From Mesorhizobium sp. M8A.F.Ca.ET.218.01.1.1 (GTDB lineage: Bacteria > Pseudomonadota > Alphaproteobacteria > Rhizobiales > Rhizobiaceae), in assembly GCF_004791165.1 (NCBI RefSeq), contig NZ_SRUZ01000003.1, forward strand, positions 558,001 through 622,000: DNA of 64,000 nt. The letters are read 5' to 3'. Each line of letters starts with the position of its first letter. The stretch's first letter is position 1. A program made the position numbers and the translations under genes. Of this stretch, positions 53,167 through 62,227 are shown piece after piece. The notes beneath the pieces are model-generated. The model searched no databases and was not told the DNA's origin. It saw only the letters and a program-made list of their open reading frames with translations.

Positions 53167-54375
53167 ATGACGCAGACCGCGTTTCTTAATCCGTCGGATG
53201 CCGTGGTGTCGACCCACGCCGGCACGATCGCCGGCGATCGCTTCCAGGTTCTCGATTCGTGGCGCGGCATCTGCGCGTTGCTGGTGGCGCTGTTTCATTT
53301 CCCGACCGCATCAGTGATCTCGCAGAGCAGCTTTATCGGTTCGTCCTATCTTTTCGTCGACTTCTTCTTCGTCCTTTCCGGCTTCGTCATCGCCTCCAGC
53401 TATGCCAATCGGCTGGGCCGGCCGGAAGAGGTCGCCCGCTTTGCCCTGGTCCGTTTCGGCCGCATCTATCCGCTGCATCTGGTCATGCTTGCCGCCTTTG
53501 CCGCCTTCGAATTGTTGCGGCTGATGCTGCCGCAATTGCATGGCACGGGGGCCGCTCCCTTCACCGGCGGCTTCGACCTCAAGAGCCTGGCTGCCAATCT
53601 CCTTCTGCTGCAAGGTGTCGGCTTCGAGGATCGGTTGACGTGGAATGCGCCAAGCTGGAGCATCTCGGCCGAGTTTTTCGCCTATCTCCTGTTTGCCGGC
53701 GTGGTCCTCATCGCCGGCGCACGCGCCTGGATATGGTTTGTCGCCGCCGCCGTCACCGCGCCGCTGTTCCTGCTCGGTTTCTCCACGCATCATATGGATG
53801 TGTCCTACGATTTCGGCTTCATCCGCTGCCTCTACGGCTTCTCGCTCGGCGCCCTGCTGGCCTGGTTTCAGCATGATTCCATTGCAGGGGCGCGACAGGT
53901 CCTGGTCACAAACGGCCCGCGGGTGAGCTGGACTCTTGCCGAAATCGTCATGGTGGCCGTCATCGTTCTTTTTGTCTCGCTGGCGGGCGACAATGATTTC
54001 GGCATCGCCGCGCCCCTGGTGTTCGCCCTGGCGTTGTTTCTGTTCGCCCATGAAGGCGGCTGGATCAGCGCGTTGCTCAGGACGCCCTTCATGCTGACGC
54101 TCGGCGCGCTGTCCTATTCGATCTACATGGTCCACATCTTCGTCCAGGCGCGCCTGATCAACGTCGCCGGGCTCGTCGAGCGCAAGCTCGGCCTCGGCTT
54201 GATTGGCGACATCGTGCTGCGTGGCGGGCCCGCGACAGGCTTTGGGCCCGGCTGGACAGGGACTGTAGCGATCGTCGTCATGCTCGCCGCCACCATCGCC
54301 GTGTCGTGGATCACATGGCGCCTGGTCGAAATGCCTGCAATGGCCTGGTTCCGCCGGCTCTCGAAACGCATCTGA
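53167..54375 (+). CDS. Membrane acyltransferase family 3 (OafA/YrhL-like)
   Basis: The 402-residue protein has about ten membrane segments and the acyltransferase-3 signature LDSWRGICALLVALFHF near residue 24 (catalytic-histidine region) and FFFVLSGFVIASSYANRLGR near 64. Such enzymes O-acetylate lipopolysaccharide, exopolysaccharide or other surface glycans. Which acceptor is unknown. The ATG at 53167 was taken because the conserved part begins shortly after; the long frame upstream is a shadow of argC and speB on the opposite strand. Confidence 0.87.
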   Translation: MTQTAFLNPSDAVVSTHAGTIAGDRFQVLDSWRGICALLVALFHFPTASVISQSSFIGSSYLFVDFFFVLSGFVIASSYANRLGRPEEVARFALVRFGRIYPLHLVMLAAFAAFELLRLMLPQLHGTGAAPFTGGFDLKSLAANLLLLQGVGFEDRLTWNAPSWSISAEFFAYLLFAGVVLIAGARAWIWFVAAAVTAPLFLLGFSTHHMDVSYDFGFIRCLYGFSLGALLAWFQHDSIAGARQVLVTNGPRVSWTLAEIVMVAVIVLFVSLAGDNDFGIAAPLVFALALFLFAHEGGWISALLRTPFMLTLGALSYSIYMVHIFVQARLINVAGLVERKLGLGLIGDIVLRGGPATGFGPGWTGTVAIVVMLAATIAVSWITWRLVEMPAMAWFRRLSKRI

Positions 54376-54469
54376 CCCGCATCGCCGGCCAACCGCTAGC
54401 CGGCTTCGTTCACCTGGATGTCACCGAGGTCGCCTATCCCCGGCTCGATCCGGCAAGGAGCGATTCTCG

Positions 54470-55528
54470 ATGCGGACGATCTGGCTGAACCTTCTGCTTT
54501 CCACCGCGCTGGCGGCCTCCGCCGGCCAGGCCTTGGCCGGCGAAACACGAGCCAGGCAGATCCTCGACCGCTTCGAACATGCCAACCAGTGGCGCGACCA
54601 TGTCATGGTGGCCGCGCACAGGGCCGGCAGCATGCAGGCCGGCAAGACGCTCTATGCGGAAAACTCGCTCGCGGCGGTTGAAGGTTCGATCGCGATCGGC
54701 GCCGAAATCGTCGAAGTCGACATCAGGCGCTCGAAGGACGGCGAGCTCATCGTCATGCATGACAGCTGGCTCGACCGTACGACGACCTGCAAGGGCGAAG
54801 TCATCAACTACACGCTGGCCGAATTGAAGAGATGCCGGCTGGTGATCGAGGGCACCCATGCCGTCACCAACGAGACCGTCTCGACATTGCGCGAAATGCT
54901 GATGACGACCAGGGACAGAATCCTCATCAATCTCGACAACAAGCTCGAAGTCGGCGACCTCCCGGGCATGATCGCGGTGGCTCGCGATCTCGGCATGGCC
55001 GCGCAGGTCATCGTCAAGGAAAACCTTTGGAACCAGAACAGGATCATCACGGTGAAAGCCGCCATGGCCGCGGCAGGCGGTGGCTTTCAGTTCATGCCGA
55101 TCATTGCCGATGACGCCGTGCATGATGCCGGCTTCGCCTCGACGGTCGACCACGCTTTCGCGCCGGGCGCGATCGAGTTGATCAACTGGCGGGCGGGCGC
55201 CGAGACGTTGACCGAAACCGGCGGGCCGCTGTTTAGCACGCGTATGCGCGCCGAGGCGGTGAGGGGCGATTGGCATATTTGGGCCGACACCTATGCCATC
55301 GTCAACAAGCCGGGCGGCTTCCTGGCCGGCGGCCGCGGCGACGAACTGGCGGTCCAGGCCAGCTCGCCGCGCGAAGCCTGGGGCTTCTGGGCCGATCGCG
55401 GCGCCACCATCATCCAGACCGACGAGCCGAAGGCCGCGATCGCCTGGCTGGCGGCCAACGGTTATCGTGTGCCCTATGCCGACGAGAAGCGGCCGGCCGA
55501 ACCGGCGCATACGGCCAGCATCAATTAG
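54470..55528 (+). CDS. Secreted glycerophosphodiester phosphodiesterase
   Basis: The 352-residue protein has a signal peptide (TIWLNLLLSTALAASAGQALA) and a GDPD domain with VMVAAHRAG (catalytic histidine), EIVEVDIRRSKDGELIVMHD and SWLDRTTTCKGEV, holding the second histidine and metal ligands. It should split glycerophosphodiesters in the periplasm to glycerol-3-phosphate. It begins 95 bases after the acyltransferase gene and is followed by a convergent ribosomal protein gene. Confidence 0.92.
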   Translation: MRTIWLNLLLSTALAASAGQALAGETRARQILDRFEHANQWRDHVMVAAHRAGSMQAGKTLYAENSLAAVEGSIAIGAEIVEVDIRRSKDGELIVMHDSWLDRTTTCKGEVINYTLAELKRCRLVIEGTHAVTNETVSTLREMLMTTRDRILINLDNKLEVGDLPGMIAVARDLGMAAQVIVKENLWNQNRIITVKAAMAAAGGGFQFMPIIADDAVHDAGFASTVDHAFAPGAIELINWRAGAETLTETGGPLFSTRMRAEAVRGDWHIWADTYAIVNKPGGFLAGGRGDELAVQASSPREAWGFWADRGATIIQTDEPKAAIAWLAANGYRVPYADEKRPAEPAHTASIN

Positions 55529-55626
55529 GACTGAAGCTGCCGATCTCCCTCTCGTGACAGTTGCCCGCCAGGTCGGAGGGCGCTGTCCCACGACCTGTCG
55601 ATCACTCAAATCCGCGGCCCGAAAAA

Positions 55627-55652
55627 CAAAGGCCGCCCGGAAGCGGCCTTTG
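55627..55652 (-). terminator. Terminator of rplM-rpsI
   Basis: CAAAGGCCGC (55627-55636) and GCGGCCTTTG (55643-55652) form a 10-base-pair stem; on the minus strand TTTTTC follows. It ends the ribosomal operon 20 bases after the rpsI stop. Confidence 0.85.
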
Positions 55653-55672
55653 ATATCGGAAATTCGAAACGC

Positions 55673-56155
55673 TTAGCGCTTCGAGAACTGGAAGGAGCGA
55701 CGGGCCTTGGCCTTGCCGTACTTCTTGCGCTCGACGACGCGGCTGTCGCGGGTCAGGAAGCCACCCTTCTTGAGCACGGCGCGCAGCGCCGGCTCGTAGT
55801 AGGTCAGCGCCTTGGAGATGCCGTGACGAACGGCACCGGCCTGGCCGGAGAGGCCGCCACCGACGACGGTGGCGACAATGTCGTACTGGCCCGAACGGTT
55901 GGACGCGATGATCGGCTGGTTGAGGATCATCTGCAGGACCGGACGCGCGAAATAGGTCGCGAATTCCTTGTCGTTGACGACGATCTTGCCGGAACCCGGC
56001 TTCACCCAGACGCGCGCGATGGCGTTCTTGCGCTTGCCGGTGGCATAGGCGCGGCCCGACTTGTCGAGCTTCTGGACATGGACGGGGGCCGCGGCCTGGG
56101 TGTTCGTGTTCCCGGTGGCGGCGCCCAGTTCTGCGAGCGAGGAAAGCTCAGCCAT
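55673..56155 (-). CDS. rpsI: 30S ribosomal protein S9
   Basis: The 160-residue S9 has the conserved core [20 protein letters not shown], then FSKR at the extreme C-terminus, whose arginine reaches the P-site tRNA. The first 30 residues are an alanine-rich extension usual in rhizobia. It starts 1 base after the rplM stop. Confidence 0.97.
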   Translation of the reverse strand: MAELSSLAELGAATGNTNTQAAAPVHVQKLDKSGRAYATGKRKNAIARVWVKPGSGKIVVNDKEFATYFARPVLQMILNQPIIASNRSGQYDIVATVVGGGLSGQAGAVRHGISKALTYYEPALRAVLKKGGFLTRDSRVVERKKYGKAKARRSFQFSKR

Positions 56156-56156
56156 C

Positions 56157-56621
56157 TTATGCGACCTTCTTGTTCTTGGAATTCAGCTTGGCCACGTCGA
56201 GGACTTCTGGCTGCTGGGCGACATGCGGATGCTCCGCGCCTGCATAGACGCGCAGGTTCTTCATCTGGCGACGGCCGAGCGGGCCACGCGGAACCATGCG
56301 CTCAACGGCCTTCTCGACGACACGCTCGGGGAAACGGCCCTCGAGCAGCTGGCGCGCGGTGCGCTCCTTGATGCCGCCGGGGTGGCCGGTGTGCCAGTAA
56401 TAGACCTTGTCGGTGAACTTCTTGCCGGTGAACACCACCTTGTCGGCATTGATGACGATGACATTGTCGCCGTCGTCGACATGCGGGGTGAAGGTCGGCT
56501 TGTGCTTGCCGCGAAGATGATTGGCGATGACAGTGGCAAGACGGCCGACGACGAGACCCTCGGCGTCGATCAGGATCCACTTCTTCACCACATCCGCAGG
56601 CTTCTGCGAAAAGGTTGTCAT
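56157..56621 (-). CDS. rplM: 50S ribosomal protein L13
   Basis: The 154-residue L13 shows [40 protein letters not shown] and [20 protein letters not shown], all typical. It leads the two-gene rplM-rpsI operon. A strong promoter and a hairpin with a T-run lie in its 120-base leader and may allow regulation. Confidence 0.98.
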   Translation of the reverse strand: MTTFSQKPADVVKKWILIDAEGLVVGRLATVIANHLRGKHKPTFTPHVDDGDNVIVINADKVVFTGKKFTDKVYYWHTGHPGGIKERTARQLLEGRFPERVVEKAVERMVPRGPLGRRQMKNLRVYAGAEHPHVAQQPEVLDVAKLNSKNKKVA

Positions 56622-56701
56622 GTTTTCTGCTCTCGGTTTTGACCTTCACGGGGAAGGCGTTTCTTGTTGCTTGGATTGGCGAAAGACGCTTGTCATCAGC
56701 C

Positions 56702-56731
56702 AATAACAAAACGGCGGCCTTTGCGGGCCGC
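56702..56731 (-). promoter_or_regulatory. Hairpin with T-run in the rplM leader (attenuator-like)
   Basis: On the minus strand GCGGCC (56731-56726) and GGCCGC (56719-56714) pair around CGCAAA, then CGTTTTGTTATT. It lies between the promoter and the rplM start, so it could terminate early or take part in ribosomal-protein feedback. Confidence 0.45.
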
Positions 56732-56744
56732 TGCTTCGTGAGGG

Positions 56745-56773
56745 CTTATAGGCGAGGGCGGTGGGTGCGTCAA
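56745..56773 (-). promoter_or_regulatory. Sigma-70 promoter of rplM-rpsI
   Basis: On the minus strand TTGACG (56773-56768), exactly 17 bases, then TATAAG (56750-56745). It is the best promoter match in the window. The remaining 56774-56881 holds nothing recognisable. Confidence 0.8.
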
Positions 56774-56881
56774 GTATCGGTGGTGATTGAAGATCCGGAA
56801 AAACCTTTTAATTTCAAAGAGTAGATGAAACGGTATTATTTTACCTCACTAGCACGCTCGATTTGATAGCTTATATCCCGC

Positions 56882-57526
56882 TCACCGCCGCCCGCTCACG
56901 GCGGCAAGGAGGAGCCTGATGCCGATGGCGACCATCAGGGCTCCGCTCAGCCTTTGCTGCCAAATAAGGAGCGAGCTTCGGCGCGCCAGCCAGTCGCCGA
57001 TCGCGCCGGAGGTCAGCGCGACAGCGCCGAGAACGACCATTCCCGTCATCTTCATGGTCGCGCCGAGAACGATGAACTGAAGCGCAGGTGACCCGGCCGA
57101 CGGGTGAACGAATTGCGGCAGAACCGCAAGCATGAAAGCGAGCGTCGTCGGGTTGGTGAGGTTGCAGACCAAGCCCTGCCGGAAAGCGGCCGGTATGCTG
57201 CTCTTGGTGGCAAAGACGCCGCCATCTTCGCCCTGCCGGCGCGCCAACAGGAATTTGATACCGATGGCGATCAGATAGACCGCGCCGACGACCTGAAGGA
57301 TGGAGTAGAGAGATGGCGAGGACGTGACTAGCGAGGCCAGTCCCATTGCGAGCAACGGAATCTGGACGACGCCGGCCGATACACATCCCGCCGCAGTCGA
57401 CAGGGCATGGCGCCAGCCTTGCCCCACGCCGCGGCTGATCACCAGCATCATGTCGGGACCGACGCCCGAAAGTTGATAGGTGAGCACGGCAGCGAGGAAC
57501 GCAAGGTAGGTTGTCACGTCGGGCAT
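56882..57526 (-). CDS. LysE/RhtB-family amino-acid exporter
   Basis: The 214-residue protein has six predicted helices and the family start TTYLAFLAAVLTYQLSGVGP followed by DMMLVISRGVGQGWRHALST, and NPTTLAFMLAVLPQFVHP. Members export amino acids such as homoserine, threonine or lysine. The substrate is not predictable. ATG 57526 was chosen as the conserved start; upstream residues in frame are unrelated. Confidence 0.9.
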   Translation of the reverse strand: MPDVTTYLAFLAAVLTYQLSGVGPDMMLVISRGVGQGWRHALSTAAGCVSAGVVQIPLLAMGLASLVTSSPSLYSILQVVGAVYLIAIGIKFLLARRQGEDGGVFATKSSIPAAFRQGLVCNLTNPTTLAFMLAVLPQFVHPSAGSPALQFIVLGATMKMTGMVVLGAVALTSGAIGDWLARRSSLLIWQQRLSGALMVAIGIRLLLAAVSGRR

Positions 57527-57585
57527 GCGGCAGAACGATCTAGTCGGCCGGGCGTTCCACGCAAAGCACGAACCGGCCTGGCAGC

Positions 57586-58035
57586 TTATCCCCGCTTCGG
57601 CGGGATCGAATAGGTGCCTGTCGCATGCGCCACTGTCTGTCCATCGGGGCCGGCGACGATGTCGATGTCGAACACCATCAGGCTCTTTCCTAGCTTCAGG
57701 ATGCGGCAATGCCCGTCGATCGGCCCGGCCTCCGCCTTGCGCACGAAGTTGATGTTGAGGTTGGTGGTGACCGAGAGCGCATCCGGCCCTGCATGGCTGA
57801 GCACGCAGACATAACCGCCGATATCGGCCAGCGTGAACAGCGCGGGGCCGGACACCGTGCCGCCGGGGCGCAAATGCCGCTCGCCGGCATTGAGCCGCAC
57901 GATACAGCCGCCGGGAAACACGTCGATCGCCTCATAAGCGGCGGAACTCTCATTGAGTTGCGGAAAGACGCTCTCCATCAACACGTTGATCTGCACTGCG
58001 GTCAGCACCGGCTTGAGGTTGGTCTGGGCGGGCAT
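57586..58035 (-). CDS. PaaI-type hotdog thioesterase
   Basis: The 149-residue protein has the PaaI hotdog fold with GERHLRPGGTVSGPALFTLA, the active-site segment ADIGGYVCVLSHAGPDALSV and NLNINFVRKAEAGPIDGHC. It should hydrolyse an acyl-CoA, probably linked to the divergent enoyl-CoA hydratase 150 bases away. The LysE gene follows 60 bases downstream. Confidence 0.9.
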   Translation of the reverse strand: MPAQTNLKPVLTAVQINVLMESVFPQLNESSAAYEAIDVFPGGCIVRLNAGERHLRPGGTVSGPALFTLADIGGYVCVLSHAGPDALSVTTNLNINFVRKAEAGPIDGHCRILKLGKSLMVFDIDIVAGPDGQTVAHATGTYSIPPKRG

Positions 58036-58188
58036 GTCGGTCTCTCGTTCTGCGCATGCTTGTATGGGCGCAGGCGGGCGTTTCTGGCAACATATACATC
58101 GCCCTGGCGCAAGCGATGGGTGTTGGACGAAACCCGATCCGATATTAGATACTCTGCCGGCACGACCGGAATCGCGGAGACCTTAGCC

Positions 58189-59013
58189 ATGGCCGAAATC
58201 CTTGCCATCAAGCCTGCTGCCGCCGAAGAGGGCCCGATCACGACAAGGCTGGACAAGGGCGTGCTGCGCCTGACGCTTGCCAATCCACCCGCTAACGCCT
58301 TGTCGCTGGCGGTAATGGCGGGGCTGACGGCAGAACTCGAGCGTGCAAAGGCCGACAAGGCGGTTCGCGTCATCGTGCTGTCGGCAGCCGGCAAGGTGTT
58401 CTGCGCCGGCCACGACCTCAAGGAAATGACCGCGCGGCGCGCCGACGCCGATCGCGGCAAGGCCTTCTTCGAAGAGACGTTTGCCGCTTGCGCCACGTTG
58501 ATGGAGACGATCGTGCGCCATCCCCTGCCTGTCATCGCCGAGGTGGACGGCCTGGCGACAGCCGCCGGCCTGCAACTGGTCGCAAGCTGCGACCTGGCCA
58601 TCGCCTCGCACGAAGCGACCTTCTGCACGCCGGGCGTCAACATCGGCCTGTTCTGTTCGACGCCGATGGTGGCGCTGTCGCGCAACGTCTCGCGCAAGCA
58701 GGCGATGGAGATGCTGTTGACTGGCGAGACGATCGATGCGGCAACGGCCAAGGAATTCGGCCTCGTCAACCGCGTCGTGCCGCGTGAGTACCTGAATCAG
58801 ATTGTCACCAAATACGCGCAAACCATTGCGTCCAAATCGTCCTTGGTCGTGAAGACCGGCAAGGAAGCCTTTTACGCGCAGGCCGAAATGGGGCTGGCGG
58901 ATGCCTATGCCTATACCGGCCGCGTCATGGTCGAGAACATGCTGGCGCGGGACGCGGAAGAGGGCATCGGCGCCTTCATCGGCAAGCGCAAGCCGGAATG
59001 GACGGACGAATAG
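58189..59013 (+). CDS. Enoyl-CoA hydratase family protein
   Basis: The 274-residue crotonase-family enzyme has VLSAAGKVFCAGHDLKEMTA and EVDGLATAAGLQLVASCDLA forming the oxyanion hole, then HEATFCTPGVNIGLFCSTPM. The usual catalytic glutamates are partly replaced (TAAG and TPGV), so hydratase activity is not certain; it fits the ECHDC3-like branch. ATG 58189 starts the conserved part; the frame upstream is a shadow of the PaaI gene. Confidence 0.88.
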   Translation: MAEILAIKPAAAEEGPITTRLDKGVLRLTLANPPANALSLAVMAGLTAELERAKADKAVRVIVLSAAGKVFCAGHDLKEMTARRADADRGKAFFEETFAACATLMETIVRHPLPVIAEVDGLATAAGLQLVASCDLAIASHEATFCTPGVNIGLFCSTPMVALSRNVSRKQAMEMLLTGETIDAATAKEFGLVNRVVPREYLNQIVTKYAQTIASKSSLVVKTGKEAFYAQAEMGLADAYAYTGRVMVENMLARDAEEGIGAFIGKRKPEWTDE

Positions 59014-59022
59014 GACGGGAGC

Positions 59023-59445
59023 ATGGAACCGCGCATCTCCATCATCACCATCGCCACCGACGATCTCGATCGCGCGGTGCGTTTCTACGAGGCGATGGGC
59101 CTGAAACGTCATGCCGGGATCACCGATGGTGTCGCCTTCTTCCAGATGGGCGGCGCCATCCTCGGCCTGTTCCCGCGCGCCAGCGCCGAGGAGGATTCCG
59201 GCATTGTCTTCACCAAGGCGCCGTCAGCGGTCTACCTCGCCTACAACACTCGCTCCGATGCCGAAGTCGACGAGGTGCTCGCCATGGCTGAACAGGCCGG
59301 CGGCAAGATCGTCAAGCCGGCAGGCCGCGCGTTCTGGGGCGGCTGGTACGGCTATTTCGCCGATGCCGATGGACATGTCTGGGAAGTGGCCCACAATCCG
59401 GCCTTTCCGATCGCCGAAGACGGCACGATTTCGCTGCCTGGCTGA
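59023..59445 (+). CDS. VOC-family (glyoxalase/dioxygenase fold) protein
   Basis: The 140-residue protein has the paired beta-alpha-beta-beta-beta modules of the VOC fold: ISIITIATDDLDRAVRFYEA at the start and WGGWYGYFADADGHVWEVAH near 105, with the C-terminal glutamate metal ligand in VWEVAHNP. No clear substrate. It starts 9 bases after the hydratase gene and its stop overlaps the ATPase start. Confidence 0.87.
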   Translation: MEPRISIITIATDDLDRAVRFYEAMGLKRHAGITDGVAFFQMGGAILGLFPRASAEEDSGIVFTKAPSAVYLAYNTRSDAEVDEVLAMAEQAGGKIVKPAGRAFWGGWYGYFADADGHVWEVAHNPAFPIAEDGTISLPG

Positions 59446-60227
59446 TGGTCCATCGCAAGCAACTGACACGACTCAAGGCACCCTATCTCAAGCGCATTTT
59501 GCTCGACCCCGAGCGCGTGGCGGACTGGGAAAAATACCCCTGGAACCTGCCGCTGTTTCGCGGCCACGCCTTCGAACTCGAATTCACCACGCCGATCACC
59601 ATCATCGTTGGCGAGAACGGCACCGGCAAATCCACCTTGCTCGAGGCGATCGGGGCGCTGGCCGGTTACGACGAGGCCGGCGGCGGCAAGGGTTACCGGC
59701 CGGTCGACCATTCCAGCGCCATCGACAAGAGTGGCGCCGCGCTGGCGAACACGTTCCGTGGCCATTGGCTGCCGAAGGTCACCGCCGGCTGGTTCTTCCG
59801 CGCCGAATCCTTTTACTCCGTCGCCCGCTACCTCGACCAGGCGGCGCTGGAAGACCCTTTCAAGCCGCCGCCGCCGGATTTCTTGTCATGGTCGCATGGC
59901 GAGGGGTTTATCCGTTTCTTCGAGGAACGCTGCCGCAGGCAAGGCATCTACATACTCGACGAGCCTGAAAGCGCGCTCTCGCCGTCGCGCCAGATCGAAC
60001 TGCTCAAGATGCTGCGGCGCATGGACCAGTCGGGCACCGCGCAAGTGATCATGGCGACGCACTCGCCGCTGCTGATGGCCTGTCCCGGCGCGCGGCTGTT
60101 CCGCATCAGCAGGTTCGGGCTTGAGCCCGCCGACTTTCGCGATACGGACCATTTCCGCATGCTGCGCGATTTCAGCAATGACCCGGATGGTTTTCTCGCT
60201 GAGGCGTTGTATGAGGACGAGGCATGA
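59445..60227 (+). CDS. AAA/ABC-type ATPase, stand-alone
   Basis: The 260-residue ATPase has Walker A IIVGENGTGKSTLLEAIG near residue 50, Walker B with GIYILDEPESALSPSRQIEL and an H-motif QVIMATHSPLLMACPG. The family resembles the YbgA/OLD-like soluble ABC ATPases with no transmembrane partner. The function is unknown. It overlaps the VOC gene by 1 base and the CoA-binding gene by 4, so translation of the three is coupled. Confidence 0.85.
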   Translation: MVHRKQLTRLKAPYLKRILLDPERVADWEKYPWNLPLFRGHAFELEFTTPITIIVGENGTGKSTLLEAIGALAGYDEAGGGKGYRPVDHSSAIDKSGAALANTFRGHWLPKVTAGWFFRAESFYSVARYLDQAALEDPFKPPPPDFLSWSHGEGFIRFFEERCRRQGIYILDEPESALSPSRQIELLKMLRRMDQSGTAQVIMATHSPLLMACPGARLFRISRFGLEPADFRDTDHFRMLRDFSNDPDGFLAEALYEDEA

Positions 60228-60745
60228 ATCACGATAGTTACGACAACACCTATATCGGCGGCATCCTCAATTCGGTGAAGACCATCGCCATGGTCGGGGC
60301 GTCGGCCAATGACGTCAGGCCGAGCTATTTCGTGTTGAAATACCTGCTGGCCAAGGGTTTTTCGGTGTTCCCGATCAATCCCGGCCAGGCCGGCAAGGAA
60401 ATCCTCGGCCGAATGACCTATGCCAGGCTGGTCGACATTCCAGAGCCGATCGACATGGTCGACATCTTTCGCGCACCATCGGCTGTGCCGGGCATTGTGG
60501 AAGAGGTCTTGCAGCTCGATCCGTTGCCCAAAGTCGTCTGGATGCAGCTTGGAGTGCGTCATGACGAGGCGGCCGCACGCGCGGAGGCAGCCGGAATCAA
60601 GGTGGTGATGAACCGCTGCCCCAAGATCGAATACGGCAAGCTCTCCGGCGAGATCGGCTGGACCGGTGTCAACTCCGGCGTGCTGTCGTCGAAGAAGCCG
60701 CTGATGCGCCAGGGCTTCCAGAGTTTTGGCGTCCGCCAGAAGTGA
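60224..60745 (+). CDS. CoA-binding (YccU-like) protein
   Basis: The 173-residue protein is a single Rossmann CoA-binding domain: KTIAMVGASANDVRPSYFVL, GFSVFPINPGQAGKEILGRM and VWMQLGVRHDEAAARAEAAG, then VVMNRCPKIEYGKL with the conserved MNRCPK. YccU-type proteins bind CoA but their role is unsettled. It overlaps the ATPase gene by 4 bases and precedes the sulfhydrylase gene by 195 bases. Confidence 0.92.
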   Translation: MNHDSYDNTYIGGILNSVKTIAMVGASANDVRPSYFVLKYLLAKGFSVFPINPGQAGKEILGRMTYARLVDIPEPIDMVDIFRAPSAVPGIVEEVLQLDPLPKVVWMQLGVRHDEAAARAEAAGIKVVMNRCPKIEYGKLSGEIGWTGVNSGVLSSKKPLMRQGFQSFGVRQK

Positions 60746-60797
60746 CGTGATCCGGGATTGCTTTTTGGCAAGAGATTCCAGTCCACTGCCGGCGCGC

Positions 60798-60903
60798 AAA
60801 AATTTTTCCGGGAAGCGATTGAGTTTCCCGCGCGTTCATCGCGGATCGCACGCCGAAAGGTATTTTCTTCTTTGCATTCCAGGCCGCGCTTCGCCAAGAA
60901 TGC
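60798..60903 (+). promoter_or_regulatory. Structured leader before the sulfhydrylase gene
   Basis: The 195-base gap contains AAAAATTTTT (60798-60807), a stem CGGGAA/TTCCCG (60809-60814 with 60825-60830), and GCATTC/GAATGC (60874-60879 with 60898-60903). Methionine genes in this class often carry SAM-sensing leaders, but I cannot match a known SAM riboswitch here. Confidence 0.35.
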
Positions 60904-60940
60904 CCGGCGAATTTTGAGAAAGTTCTTGAGGGAGGTTTCA

Positions 60941-62221
60941 GTGACCCGTACGCCCGGTTTCAACACGCTCGCCGTCCATGCAGGCGCCAAGCCCGATCCG
61001 GCCACCGGCGCGCGCGCCACGCCGATCTACCAGACGACTTCCTTCGTCTTCGACGATGCCGACCACGCCGCTTCGCTGTTCGGGCTGAAAGCTTTCGGCA
61101 ACATCTACACCCGCATCATGAACCCGACCCAGGCAGTGCTCGAAGAGCGCGTCGCCGCACTCGAAGGCGGCACGGCTGCCCTTGCTGTGGCATCCGGCCA
61201 CGCCGCGCAGGTGATCGTGTTCCACAATCTGATGCAGCCGGGCGACAATTTCGTCGCCGCCAACAAGCTTTACGGCGGTTCGATCAACCAGTTCGGGCAC
61301 GCCTTCAAGAATTATGGCTGGGAGGTGCGCTGGGCCGACACCAATGACGTCTCGACCTTCGAAAGCCAGATCGACGACAGGACCAAGGCGATCTTCATCG
61401 AGAGCCTGGCCAATCCTGGCGGCACCTTCGTCGATATCGAGAAGATCGGCGACATCGCCCGCAAGCACGGCCTGCCATTGATCGTCGACAATACGCTGGC
61501 TTCGCCCTACCTCATCCGCCCGATCGAGCACGGCGCGGATATCGTCGTCCATTCGCTGACCAAGTTCATAGGCGGCCACGGCAATTCGATCGGCGGCGTC
61601 ATCGTCGATGGCGGCACTTTCGACTGGTCGAAGTCGGGCAAGTATCCGATGCTGTCGGAACCGCGCCCCGAATATGGCGGCCTTGTGCTGCACGAAACCT
61701 TCGGCAATTTCGCTTTCGCCATCGCCGCCCGCGTGCTCGGCCTGCGCGATCTCGGCCCGGCAATCTCGCCGTTCAACGCCTTCCTTATCCTGACGGGCCT
61801 CGAAACCTTGCCGCTGCGCATGCAGCGCCACTGCGACAACGCGATCACGGTCGCCGGCTGGCTGTCCAACCATCCCAAAGTGGCCTGGGTGAATTATCCC
61901 GGCCTGCCCGGCGACAAGAACAATGCGCTGCAGAAGAAATACTCGCCGCTGGGCTCCGGCGCCGTGTTCACCTTCGGCCTCAAGGGCGGCTACGAGGCGG
62001 GCATCAAATTCGTCGAGGCACTCGAACTCTTCTCGCATCTGGCCAATGTCGGCGACACCAAGTCGCTGGTCATTCACCCGGCATCGACCACGCACCGCCA
62101 GCTTTCCGACGAGCAGAAGGTCAAGGCCGGCGCTGGCCCGGACACGGTGCGGCTGTCCATCGGCATCGAGGATGTCACCGACATCGTCGCCGACCTCGAA
62201 CAGGCACTCGCCAAGGTCTGA
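60941..62221 (+). CDS. metY: O-acetylhomoserine sulfhydrylase / aminocarboxypropyltransferase
   Basis: The 426-residue PLP enzyme makes homocysteine (or methionine) from O-acetylhomoserine and a sulfur donor. Seen: FNTLAVHAGAKPDPATGARA, TPIYQTTSFVFDD, IYTRIMNPTQAVLEERVAAL, and the PLP-lysine segment DIVVHSLTKFIGGHGNSIGG. The start is a GTG at 60941 after the strong site GAGGGAGG. Length is normal. A long structured leader precedes it and a cupin gene follows 6 bases later. Confidence 0.95.
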   Translation: MTRTPGFNTLAVHAGAKPDPATGARATPIYQTTSFVFDDADHAASLFGLKAFGNIYTRIMNPTQAVLEERVAALEGGTAALAVASGHAAQVIVFHNLMQPGDNFVAANKLYGGSINQFGHAFKNYGWEVRWADTNDVSTFESQIDDRTKAIFIESLANPGGTFVDIEKIGDIARKHGLPLIVDNTLASPYLIRPIEHGADIVVHSLTKFIGGHGNSIGGVIVDGGTFDWSKSGKYPMLSEPRPEYGGLVLHETFGNFAFAIAARVLGLRDLGPAISPFNAFLILTGLETLPLRMQRHCDNAITVAGWLSNHPKVAWVNYPGLPGDKNNALQKKYSPLGSGAVFTFGLKGGYEAGIKFVEALELFSHLANVGDTKSLVIHPASTTHRQLSDEQKVKAGAGPDTVRLSIGIEDVTDIVADLEQALAKV

Positions 62222-62227
62222 CCTGAT

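Noticed and set aside
60746..60940. SAM-II riboswitch before metY
   Set aside because: I looked for the compact pseudoknot consensus but could not find its conserved loops, so I only record a structured leader.
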